From LMEP-6097 sp049314535 (lineage in GTDB: Bacteria > Cyanobacteriota > Vampirovibrionia > LMEP-6097), in contig JBMOEX010000004.1 in the NCBI GenBank assembly GCA_049314535.1, forward strand, positions 1 through 36,280: 36,280 nucleotides of DNA. Reading direction: 5' to 3'. The position numbers and the translations under genes are program-made. The notes under the pieces were generated by a model. It did no database searches. It saw only the letters and a program-made list of their open reading frames with translations, and was not told the origin of the DNA. This document shows, piece after piece, positions 8,830-15,822 of this stretch (position 1 is its first letter; each line of letters opens with the position of its first letter).

Positions 8830-9566
8830 TTTTCAAACACCTCACATAAATGGAATAAATGCGTCAGTATCGCTAAGCTCGCCGCCTGCTGTTTGAAATC
8901 TTGCTGTCCTGACTTTGCAAATTCAAACATCGCCATAAAGAGAGCGTCACCAGAAAGTGATCGTCTTAGCTCTGAATATTTCTCTTTAAACCCATCTTTA
9001 AGTCGCTCTGGAAATTTAGCATCTAGTTGTGATGCCTTGACCAAATAATCACTTACTTCCGAGCTTTTGCTTAAACCAACAGATATTAAGGAACGCACTT
9101 CTTGAGTTAGCGCATTTTTCTGAATTTTTTCGTCTGGGGTGATGACGTGAAAATCTCCATTCACGAAATGCTGCCCTGAAGCAATCGCTTTTGCAGCAAT
9201 TTCAAGCTCTGCAAAGCTCACTGCTGACATGCTTTCATCAAGCCGTTCTGAAACCCATGCCTCGTGAGATTTCTTTATTTTTATAAGTTTTTCTGCTGGA
9301 TAATCATCTATCTGCTTATCAATTTTTGTGTGACATGTTGGGCATAAATACATCAGATTGTCATAATGATTTCTGCTATCATCCGTCATTTCATTTTTGT
9401 AACGGGCAGATCCTTCTTTTTCACCATAAATATGAGCAGCCTCACCAATTACAACCGTGGGACCTTGAGTGCCATCACATGTGAGATTATTTCTACATTC
9501 AGGGAGAGCACAAAGTTTTCCGCTTCTCATCGCAAGAAGAATTTTGGTTGGGTAGGAAGCACTCAT
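8826..9566 (-). CDS. HNH endonuclease effector of the ABC-three-component system
   Basis: The 246-residue effector has an HNH (McrA-like) nuclease at residues 15-85. Cys19 and Cys24 form the first zinc pair. His45 lies in the core motif GEAAHIYG, Asn70 in HYDNLMYLC, and Cys75/Cys78/His79 in CPTCH complete the metal site. About 160 residues without known enzymatic motifs follow; in this system class that part is the C-terminal domain that docks onto the middle component. The nuclease most likely cuts DNA when the ATPase is triggered, which is inference from the family. The gene is first in the operon. Its ATG is preceded by AAGGTG seven bases upstream, unlike the many leaderless-looking genes around it, which fits acquisition by transfer. 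Confidence 0.85.
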   Translation of the reverse strand: MSASYPTKILLAMRSGKLCALPECRNNLTCDGTQGPTVVIGEAAHIYGEKEGSARYKNEMTDDSRNHYDNLMYLCPTCHTKIDKQIDDYPAEKLIKIKKSHEAWVSERLDESMSAVSFAELEIAAKAIASGQHFVNGDFHVITPDEKIQKNALTQEVRSLISVGLSKSSEVSDYLVKASQLDAKFPERLKDGFKEKYSELRRSLSGDALFMAMFEFAKSGQQDFKQQAASLAILTHLFHLCEVFEK

Positions 9567-9597
9567 CGAACATCACCTTCATCACAAGTACTTTTAT

Positions 9598-9617
9598 TTT
9601 GCAATTCTAATTGCAAA
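9598..9617. promoter_or_regulatory. Palindromic operator candidate upstream of the ABC-3C operon
   Basis: TTTGCAATT at 9598-9606 is matched exactly by its reverse complement at 9609-9617 across a 2-bp centre. The dyad lies 32-51 bp before the effector start codon, where a repressor or a promoter-proximal regulator would bind. No regulator gene is adjacent. Confidence 0.4.
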
Positions 9618-9849
9618 CCCTTATCGTAAGCACAACATACACACCAATATCCTTTCTGATAATAAAGTGACAAAGCCATCTAAACCAAAATCTCTTTTCT
9701 AACAATTAACCTAATCATATACTCAACCTCTCTACTGTTCCATCTAAAGACAAACCCGTTTACATAGAGCTCTAAATGTTTAGTTAGCATGATTATATGT
9801 GTTTATTATACCCCTCTTTAAATTAGCCTATAAACTCTATATATAAATT
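9618..9849. other. Intergenic stretch without a recognisable gene
   Basis: About 230 AT-rich bases lie between the ABC-3C operator region and the small frame at 9850. I see no long frame with coding character, no strong hairpin and no tRNA. It may hold the ABC-3C promoter at its left end. Confidence 0.4.
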
Positions 9850-9957
9850 GTGTGGATATCACCTGCACATTTTGCTGTGATTTATTTCTTCGTGCCTGAA
9901 ACCATCTTCAAATACCTAGCTATAGACAAATTCGCTAAAGAAAGAAGGAAAAAATAA
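9850..9957 (+). CDS. Possible 35-residue membrane peptide or gene remnant
   Basis: A short frame starts at GTG 9850 and stops at TAA 9957. It codes a hydrophobic segment (WISPAHFAVIYFFVPETIF) followed by a basic tail ending KERRKK. TATATA ends six bases before the GTG, the same spacing seen at leaderless genes elsewhere in the window. The frame has an in-frame stop just upstream, so it is either a genuine small protein or the C-terminal remnant of a lost membrane protein. It converges on the AAA ATPase gene. Confidence is low because such a frame can arise by chance. Confidence 0.25.
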   Translation: MWISPAHFAVIYFFVPETIFKYLAIDKFAKERRKK

Positions 9958-9967
9958 AGTCACTGAA

Positions 9968-11245
9968 CTATATCTCCCCCAATTCCCAAGCCTGAAGATG
10001 CCTAATCCCGTTTCTAGGAGGCAGTTTAACATCATCTAAACTGATAACTATTTTTTCCCAATTATCCTTTATCCTTTCTAAATTCCCATACTCTCTAGCT
10101 ATCACTTCTTCACCATAAAGTAGATAAGAGACCTGTATATATTTCTTCTCTTTTCCTTTAGTTACAATGAAATCAATTTCATATTGATCTAATTTGCCTA
10201 CATAAACTTCATAACCAGAGAGTTTCAAGTAATTAAATATATAATTCTCTAGCAGCTTTCCTATACCAGAATCGAAATCTGAAAATAAATAATGCCTAAA
10301 ACCTAGATCAGTTAGGTAATATTTCTTTTCCCCCTCTAAAATTTTTTTCCCTTTTAAATCATAACGGCTGACCCCAGTTATTATCATGGCTTCTTCAAGA
10401 TATTTAATATAGTCTCCAAGAGTATGTGCATTAGTAGAATAGCCTTGCGAGTTTAGCTTATTAACTAAAGAGTTTATTGAGAAAAGGTTAGATAAATTAT
10501 CAATAATAAAGAGAAAAATCTTTTCTAGCAGAGCTATATTCTGGACTCGATAGCGCACGACTATATCTTTAAGTATGATGCTATCTTTAATGCTGTTTAT
10601 GTAATTAGAGCGTATCTGCTCATCTTTTATTTTTAAAAGCTCTGGAAGCTGTGAATCTAAGAGATATTTCAGAAAAATATCCTTAGAAGCCCGCTTATCA
10701 TGATAGTTTAAATATTCTTGGAAGCTTAATGGATAAACTTTTATATTGATATAGCGTCCAGTAATATAAGTAGCAAGCTCTGATGATAAAAGTTTAGAGT
10801 TAGATCCCGTGATATAAATTTCCTTAGGATAATTTTTATCAGCAATTAATGAGCTTAAAACCTTCTCCCAGCCGCTAACTTCCTGAATTTCATCGAAAAT
10901 AAAATAGACTGGAGATTTCTTTTTAATTTTACGTTCTTTAAGATAGATGTCAATTAGCTTAGATAATTTTTTTTTATCATCTATATCTTGAAAAGCAGTC
11001 AGCTCAAAGTTTACATATAAAATATTTTCAGGATTAACTTTCTCTTTATTAATTAGAGCACTAATGAATTGCTTTAAAATGTATGATTTACCTGTACGTC
11101 TCTGCCCAATTAAAACTTTAATAAGATTATTATCACGAGATTTAAGGAGACTTTTTAAATATAGATCTCGCTTTACTATCCCTAGCTCACTAGGAGCTTT
11201 TTTCCAATAGTTATAATCTTCTAAAGATTGATTTAAGTTTTCCAT
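9968..11245 (-). CDS. AAA family ATPase with DUF4143 domain
   Basis: This is a P-loop ATPase of the AAA_14/DUF4143 family, about 425 residues from ATG 11245. The Walker A motif reads GQRRTGKS (near residues 47-54) and Walker B reads YFIFDEIQEVSGWE. The ITGSNSKLLSSELA segment is the family's sensor region. The C-terminal DUF4143 part resembles a PD-(D/E)XK fold and keeps YEIDFIV and YIQVSYLL. The cellular role of the family is unknown; these genes are mobile and common in anaerobes. A GTG at 11269 would add eight residues but is itself the first triplet of an operator repeat, so I use the ATG. Three spaced near-palindromes lie upstream, which suggests tight or autogenous control. A second, only distantly similar member is at 13095. 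Confidence 0.88.
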   Translation of the reverse strand: MENLNQSLEDYNYWKKAPSELGIVKRDLYLKSLLKSRDNNLIKVLIGQRRTGKSYILKQFISALINKEKVNPENILYVNFELTAFQDIDDKKKLSKLIDIYLKERKIKKKSPVYFIFDEIQEVSGWEKVLSSLIADKNYPKEIYITGSNSKLLSSELATYITGRYINIKVYPLSFQEYLNYHDKRASKDIFLKYLLDSQLPELLKIKDEQIRSNYINSIKDSIILKDIVVRYRVQNIALLEKIFLFIIDNLSNLFSINSLVNKLNSQGYSTNAHTLGDYIKYLEEAMIITGVSRYDLKGKKILEGEKKYYLTDLGFRHYLFSDFDSGIGKLLENYIFNYLKLSGYEVYVGKLDQYEIDFIVTKGKEKKYIQVSYLLYGEEVIAREYGNLERIKDNWEKIVISLDDVKLPPRNGIRHLQAWELGEI

Positions 11246-11253
11246 AAAAATAT

Positions 11254-11350
11254 ATGAAGTGTAGTTCACAAAAAAACATTTTTTATATAATTTTATGAAG
11301 TACAGTTCATATTATACCCAAATACTCTAGTTTTATGAAGTGAGATTCAG
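11254..11350 (-). promoter_or_regulatory. Three 16-bp dyad repeats at the promoter of the AAA/DUF4143 gene
   Basis: Near-palindromes ATGAAGTGTAGTTCAC (11254-11269), ATGAAGTACAGTTCAT (11295-11310) and ATGAAGTGAGATTCAG (11335-11350) are spaced 41 and 40 bp apart, about four helical turns. On the minus strand a perfect -10 hexamer TATAAT (11316-11311) abuts the middle, best-conserved dyad. A protein bound there would block transcription. The layout looks like a multi-site operator for the ATPase gene. Confidence 0.65.
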
Positions 11351-11351
11351 G

Positions 11352-11439
11352 AAAAGTTGGCAAAGGTGTTTTTCAAGCTTTAGAAAATATAGAAAATTTT
11401 AGACAAGTGAGAATTTCTTCTGATAAGCGTTCACTTCAG
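11352..11439 (+). pseudogene. Duplicated internal fragment of the DUF2442 gene
   Basis: About 88 bp nearly identical to 12653-12740 inside the intact DUF2442 gene; the few differences I count are all A/G transitions. The fragment has neither the start nor the end of the parent gene and is not expressible by itself. Its right end lies inside the 3' end of the phosphotransferase gene, which reads through it in antisense. The two copies thus form a direct repeat enclosing the phosphotransferase gene. Confidence 0.8.
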
Positions 11440-12466
11440 TTATCTCACTTATTAATCCTGGCATGAAAGTTTTTACCCTTAAAATTGTCGGTAACACTTG
11501 CATGACTTGTTCTATTCCAATATTTTTTTGTTCAGTATTTGCTTGATTGATAGCCCGATTAATATTGTAAAGCATCCAATTAATCCAATTTCCCATAACC
11601 CCATAAAACGCTGCTTCAACCGTTCGTTGTTCAATTAAACCACCAGACTCCGAATAAGACTTAAGAATTTTATGGAACAAATTAATCTTGAGATCGGTTG
11701 TAACGCCTGACCAGTCTAAAGCAGCATTTACAATTTCATATGTAGGGTTTAGTTTGCACGCTGATTCCCAATCAATTAATAGCGGCTTCTTTTTATCCAT
11801 CCACAAAACATTTTTTTGATCTAAGTCACCATGACCAATCACTGTGTGTTTCTTAAGGATTTCAATTGAACCCAAATAACTGTCATTAATTTCGAGAAGG
11901 ATCAATAAGTTGGAATTTAAAATATCAGCGAATGGAAGCTGCATTTCTGTCGACTGCTTAATTAAATTGATAATGTATTTGCTATCATAAATGTCAAATT
12001 CAGGTTCACCAATGCCTTCCAGATGCAGGTTTATTGAATGCATTTTTGCAAGTAATCTGGCAATAATTAATGCTTGATCTTCATTAATTTCATCTTTACC
12101 TAAAGCTTTTGCATTAACCCAAGGGTACACAAGGTAGCCACATCCATCTATAATTAAAAGATGTTTATCAGATTGTGAGAGAGCGCATACGCCTGGGATA
12201 TCTTGCGCCATAAAACTTGAAGCAATTCTTTCACTCAATTCATAATTTTTAATGACTTGATCATCTTGTAGATCAATATCTTTTGACAGCTGTTTGATTG
12301 CATAAGAGCCTTTATCTGTATCAAGGCGCCACATGATATGCAGTAAGCCGCCGTAAATTCTTGTTACAGGATTTCGTGAAGAGCCAAGACCAAATTGTTC
12401 ACATAATAAATTTAGGTGCTCTTTAATCATACGAACCACTCCAGATTCTTCCAGTTGCCTCAGCAT
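11399..12466 (-). CDS. Aminoglycoside phosphotransferase (APH) family kinase
   Basis: A protein-kinase-like phosphotransferase of about 355 residues. The catalytic loop HGDLDQKNVLW supplies the HxDxxxxN base and metal ligands, and LLIDWESA supplies the DFG-equivalent Asp. The N-lobe contains GGLLHIMWRLDTDKGSYAIKQL, with the ATP-binding Lys in AIK. Substrates of this family range from aminoglycosides to homoserine, choline and other small metabolites, so resistance should not be assumed. ATG 12466 is preceded one codon earlier by TTG; a later ATG at 12430 is also possible. The last dozen codons (NAYQKKFSLV) are the antisense of the duplicated DUF2442 fragment, so the native C-terminus has been replaced at the junction near 11439. 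The gene seems to have arrived as an insert in the DUF2442 neighbourhood. Confidence 0.82.
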   Translation of the reverse strand: MLRQLEESGVVRMIKEHLNLLCEQFGLGSSRNPVTRIYGGLLHIMWRLDTDKGSYAIKQLSKDIDLQDDQVIKNYELSERIASSFMAQDIPGVCALSQSDKHLLIIDGCGYLVYPWVNAKALGKDEINEDQALIIARLLAKMHSINLHLEGIGEPEFDIYDSKYIINLIKQSTEMQLPFADILNSNLLILLEINDSYLGSIEILKKHTVIGHGDLDQKNVLWMDKKKPLLIDWESACKLNPTYEIVNAALDWSGVTTDLKINLFHKILKSYSESGGLIEQRTVEAAFYGVMGNWINWMLYNINRAINQANTEQKNIGIEQVMQVLPTILRVKTFMPGLISEITEVNAYQKKFSLV

Positions 12467-12530
12467 CAAAGTTTCGGAATCATACAGTATTTTACTTCAT
12501 TTGAATTAGAATATAAATTTAAGCAGCGTT

Positions 12531-12797
12531 ATGTACAATACATTAGTTATGAGCAAACCATTTCATAAAATCCAGTCCTGCATAGCTCTTGAAGCATATA
12601 AGCTCCTATTAAGCTTTGAAGATGGTGTTAGTGGCGAGATAGATCTTTCTGAAAAAATTGGCAGAGGTGTTTTTCAAGCTTTAGAAAATATAGAAAATTT
12701 TAGACAAGTGAAAGTTTCTTCTGATAAGCGTTCACTTCAATGGCTTAATGACATTGATCTTTGTGCGGATTCACTGTACTTACAAATTAAGTCTTAG
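12531..12797 (+). CDS. DUF2442 family protein, putative antitoxin-like partner
   Basis: An 88-residue protein with the DUF2442 pattern: a short strand-rich core (LLLSFEDGVSGEIDLSE), a GVFQALENIENFRQVKV segment and the terminal signature LQWLNDIDLCADSLYLQI. It lies 22 bp upstream of a DUF4160 gene; the two families are often found side by side and have been suggested to form toxin-antitoxin-like pairs, but no mechanism is established here. ATG 12531 is used; ATG 12549 (MSKPFHK) is a good alternative because family members usually start there. A fragment of this gene is duplicated at 11352-11439. Confidence 0.8.
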   Translation: MYNTLVMSKPFHKIQSCIALEAYKLLLSFEDGVSGEIDLSEKIGRGVFQALENIENFRQVKVSSDKRSLQWLNDIDLCADSLYLQIKS

Positions 12798-12819
12798 ATT
12801 ATTTGTTATTTTCTGTTAA

Positions 12820-13080
12820 ATGCCTTTAATTTGTTTTTTCTATGGAATTACTATCTACATGTATTTTGATGATCATAACCCTCCTCATTTTCATGCCAAA
12901 TATGCAGAATATGAGGTCATTATAGACATTAATAATCTTGGTGTATTAAATGGTTATATGCCACCGAGAGCTCTTGGTATGGTTGTCGAGTGGGCTTATG
13001 AACATAAACAGGAGCTTTTATGTGACTGGGAACTAGTGAAAAATTTGCAAAATCCTAATCCTATAAATCCTTTGAGATAA
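12820..13080 (+). CDS. DUF4160 family protein, putative toxin-like partner
   Basis: An 86-residue protein with the hallmark DUF4160 sequence: ISRFYGI-like start (ICFFYGITIYMYF), then DDHNPPHFHAKYAEYE, then a C-terminal helix (MVVEWAYEHKQELLCDWELV) with the usual NPLR-like ending. The conserved HNPPHFH cluster could bind metal or form an active site. It follows DUF2442 in the same direction and probably shares its transcript. Toxin activity is only inferred from frequent pairing of the two families. The gene converges on the AAA ATPase at 13095 with a 14-bp gap. Confidence 0.85.
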   Translation: MPLICFFYGITIYMYFDDHNPPHFHAKYAEYEVIIDINNLGVLNGYMPPRALGMVVEWAYEHKQELLCDWELVKNLQNPNPINPLR

Positions 13081-13094
13081 AATTCTCCCTTTCA

Positions 13095-14213
13095 TCAAAC
13101 CTTCTCCCACAGATAATCCAAAGCAGAACACCTGCGAATCCCATGTTCACCTATTTTCAGATCATCACACTCCTCTAATGAAATCTGTGTAGCCTCGACT
13201 TCAGGAAATTTTTTCTTAAGATAAATTAAATTAGAATCTAATCCCTGACTGGAGAGTTTCACTTCTATAAATTCAATCGGTTTACGATTTTTTAAAATAA
13301 CGAAATCCACTTCTCGCTGCTCTAAATCACGGTACATTCTTAGCTCCATATCATAACCCTCAGTATCTTCAATAAAGTGACACCATTTTAAAAGATGGTT
13401 AGCGACTAGGTTTTCAAAGCGGGCAGCCTGATTTTCAATAAGATTCCAGTCAAAAAAATATAATTTAGATTCTTTTTTTACAGCTTTAATTTTAGGGGAA
13501 CCAAAAGAATAGAGGCGATAGACGTGATATAGATTAGAAAGTATTTCTATCCAGCGTTTCAGCGTCTGGTGAGAAACTTCTAAATCTTCTCGAAGAGAGT
13601 TAATAGAGAGGGTACTCCCGACTGAATCTATGAGACGCAGTGATAAAAGGTCTAATAAAGATATCTCCGAGACTTTCTCTAAACTAGTAATTTCTTCATT
13701 AATTAACCTAGTCCTATATTCTCTAGACCAGCGTCTAGCTGAAGTCTTATCATTAGATAAAAATGGCTCGGGAAAAGGCCCTAAATCTAGAAGCTGAATT
13801 AAAAGCTCCTGTTTCTTTTTACCTATTTCTTTTATACTCAGAGGGTGCAGTCTCAATAAGTGATAACGCCCTTGCAAAGAATCACCTCCACGACGATAGT
13901 GATCTAATTTGGCTGAACCTGTAACTAAAATCTTTAAATCATTTTTTCTCTCATCATAGAGACCCTTTAATAAATTACGCCAGCGTGCAAATTTATGAAT
14001 CTCATCTAAAACTAAGTAACCAGATTCACTAGGGAAAGCTTTTTTGAGAATCAATTCCTTATCTTCAGATATATCCCAATTTAGATAACGTTTTTTATCT
14101 TTTTTAATAATACTCATGGCAAGCGTAGTCTTGCCACACTGACGTGGACCCGCAAGTAAAACCATCTTTTCTTTAAGGTCGTTTTTAATTTGCTCTTCTA
14201 AATAACGTTTCAT
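13095..14213 (-). CDS. AAA family ATPase with DUF4143 domain (second copy)
   Basis: A 372-residue AAA_14/DUF4143 ATPase. Walker A is AGPRQCGKTT near residues 21-30, Walker B is GYLVLDEIHKFARWRN, and the sensor segment is ILVTGSAKLDHYRRGGDSLQGRY with the arginine-rich GRY motif. The C-terminal domain keeps a PD-(D/E)XK-like pattern, REVDFVILKNRKPIEFIEVK. The protein shares the family but little direct sequence with the ATPase at 9968, so this is not a recent duplication. The biological role of such proteins is unknown. The start codon ATG 14213 follows TAAAAT by nine bases, and that -10 candidate sits in the arm of a 50-bp palindrome, pointing to autogenous or repressor control. Confidence 0.88.
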   Translation of the reverse strand: MKRYLEEQIKNDLKEKMVLLAGPRQCGKTTLAMSIIKKDKKRYLNWDISEDKELILKKAFPSESGYLVLDEIHKFARWRNLLKGLYDERKNDLKILVTGSAKLDHYRRGGDSLQGRYHLLRLHPLSIKEIGKKKQELLIQLLDLGPFPEPFLSNDKTSARRWSREYRTRLINEEITSLEKVSEISLLDLLSLRLIDSVGSTLSINSLREDLEVSHQTLKRWIEILSNLYHVYRLYSFGSPKIKAVKKESKLYFFDWNLIENQAARFENLVANHLLKWCHFIEDTEGYDMELRMYRDLEQREVDFVILKNRKPIEFIEVKLSSQGLDSNLIYLKKKFPEVEATQISLEECDDLKIGEHGIRRCSALDYLWEKV

Positions 14214-14223
14214 AATACTAAGA

Positions 14224-14273
14224 TTTTACCCCGACTTAAAAATTTAGTACTAAATTTTAAACTTGGGGTAAAA
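14224..14273. promoter_or_regulatory. 50-bp near-perfect palindrome overlapping the AAA ATPase promoter
   Basis: The dyad is centred between 14248 and 14249. Outer arms TTTTACCCC (14224-14232) and GGGGTAAAA (14265-14273) match exactly. The inner 20 bp (14239-14258, AAAATTTAGTACTAAATTTT) is a perfect palindrome. Three of 25 base pairs mismatch. The minus-strand -10 candidate TAAAAT overlaps the left arm. It could be a large operator or, if transcribed, a long hairpin. Confidence 0.7.
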
Positions 14274-14329
14274 ATTTCAGAGAAATTAATAGAGGCTCCC
14301 GCCTTAACCCCAAATCCACCGATTATTGC

Positions 14330-14335
14330 TATATT
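14330..14335 (+). promoter_or_regulatory. Extended -10 box directly upstream of enolase
   Basis: TATATT with an extended TGC in front ends eight bases before ATG 14344. Transcription would start at or within a base or two of the start codon. No Shine-Dalgarno sequence is present. Confidence 0.6.
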
Positions 14336-14343
14336 TAAGCATT

Positions 14344-15669
14344 ATGGACTTAATGATAGAAGACGTTTGGGCAAGAGAAATACTAGACAGTAGAGGAAAT
14401 CCTACTGTAGAAGTAGAAGTTAGATTATCTGATGGTAGTGCTGGAATGGCTGGAGTGCCAAGCGGTGCTAGCACTGGTGCTTTCGAAGCATGTGAGCTTA
14501 GAGATGAAGATCCTGAGCGTTATTTAGGTAAAGGTGTTCTTAAAGCAGTACAAAACGTAAATGAAAGCATAGCTCCAGAATTAATCGGCATGGACCCTAC
14601 TTACCAAGCTGAAATCGACAGTTTACTTATAGATCTAGATGGCACTGATAATAAATCTAAATTAGGTGCTAACGCAATTTTAGGCGTAAGCTTAGCTGTA
14701 GCAAAGGCTTCTGCTCAAGCTAGTGGCTTACCACTTTACCAATATCTTGGTGGACCTAATGCTAGAACGCTTCCTGTACCGATGATGAATATTCTTAACG
14801 GTGGCAAGCACGCTCTAGACTCAGTAGATCTTCAAGAATTTATGGTAATGCCTGTAGGCGCAAGTTCTTTCTCTGAAGCTCTTAGATGGGGAACTGAAAC
14901 TTTCCATGCATTAAAATCAGTACTTAAAAAAGCTGGCATGGCGACTAGCGTTGGTGATGAAGGTGGCTTCGCTCCAAGCTTAAAAAATAATGCTGAAGCT
15001 ATTGAGAAAATTCTTAAAGCTATCGAATTAACTGGACTTAAAGCTGGTAAAGATTTATTTATCGCTATAGATGCAGCTAGTACAGAGCTTTATGATGCTA
15101 AAGCTAAAACTTATACTCTAGAGAAAGAAGGTAAAACTCTAAGTGGCTCACAGATGGTGGATCTATATGAGAGCTGGGTAAATCAGTACCCTATTATCTC
15201 TATTGAAGATGGTTTCGCTGAAGAGGACTGGGATACTTGGGCTGAAGCTTCTAGAAGATTAAACCAAAAAGTTCAGTTAGTCGGTGATGATCTTTTCGTA
15301 ACTAACACTGAAAGACTTTTAAGAGGTATTAAATCTAAAATCGCTAACAGTATTCTAATTAAAGTGAACCAAATCGGCACTTTAACTGAGACTCTTAATG
15401 CTATAGAAATGGCTAAGCGCGCTGGTTACACGACAGTAATCTCTCATAGATCTGGTGAAACTGAAGATACTACGATAGCAGATCTAGCAGTAGCGACTAA
15501 CGCAGGACAGATTAAAACTGGTGCTCCATCTCGCTCTGATAGAGTAGCTAAGTATAATCAGTTACTAAGAATAGAAGAAGAATTAGCTGAGCAAGCGATT
15601 TATGGAGGTGAAGCTAGTTTTTATAACTTGACAGAACTTCCCAACGTTTTAGCTAAAGCTACTGCTTAA
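14344..15669 (+). CDS. eno: Enolase (phosphopyruvate hydratase)
   Basis: Enolase converts 2-phosphoglycerate to phosphoenolpyruvate in glycolysis; here 441 residues, near the usual 420-435. The N-terminus has AREILDSRGNPTVEVEV and the mobile Ser loop PSGASTGAFEA. The barrel carries NILNGGKHALDSVDLQEFM, the metal ligands in FIAIDAAS, ISIEDGF and LVGDDLF, and the catalytic Lys in SILIKVNQIGT. The substrate-binding HRSGETEDT also is intact. The NGGKHALDS stretch departs slightly from the common NGGxHADNN. Start ATG 14344 is chosen because of family alignment and the -10 box eight bases upstream; a TTG at 14326 lies upstream of that box and is rejected. The gene is monocistronic, with a strong terminator after it. 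Its product is the substrate of PEP carboxylase, a diverged relative of which lies at 26093. Confidence 0.98.
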   Translation: MDLMIEDVWAREILDSRGNPTVEVEVRLSDGSAGMAGVPSGASTGAFEACELRDEDPERYLGKGVLKAVQNVNESIAPELIGMDPTYQAEIDSLLIDLDGTDNKSKLGANAILGVSLAVAKASAQASGLPLYQYLGGPNARTLPVPMMNILNGGKHALDSVDLQEFMVMPVGASSFSEALRWGTETFHALKSVLKKAGMATSVGDEGGFAPSLKNNAEAIEKILKAIELTGLKAGKDLFIAIDAASTELYDAKAKTYTLEKEGKTLSGSQMVDLYESWVNQYPIISIEDGFAEEDWDTWAEASRRLNQKVQLVGDDLFVTNTERLLRGIKSKIANSILIKVNQIGTLTETLNAIEMAKRAGYTTVISHRSGETEDTTIADLAVATNAGQIKTGAPSRSDRVAKYNQLLRIEEELAEQAIYGGEASFYNLTELPNVLAKATA

Positions 15670-15685
15670 GTCACTTCAAATATTT

Positions 15686-15740
15686 AAAAATTATCCCCTA
15701 GGACTCATCGATTTTAAATAGGTTCTAGGGGATAATTTTT
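15686..15740. terminator. Bidirectional intrinsic terminator after enolase
   Basis: A 16-base arm AAAAATTATCCCCTAG (15686-15701) pairs with CTAGGGGATAATTTTT (15725-15740) around a loop of about 23 bases. The right arm ends in a T tract for the plus strand, and the A tract on the left serves the minus strand. Confidence 0.85.
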
Positions 15741-15822
15741 CTTAAAAAGAATTTATCCTTCTTGAACTAAAACTTAAATTATTTAACCCTAAACTTAATC
15801 TAAAACTTCTAATATAGAAGTG

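Noticed and set aside
11246..11269. GTG 11269 as start of the AAA/DUF4143 gene
   Set aside because: The GTG is the first triplet of an operator-like repeat and adds eight residues with no family support.
14326..14343. TTG 14326 as start of enolase
   Set aside because: It lies upstream of the -10 box and adds residues absent from other enolases.
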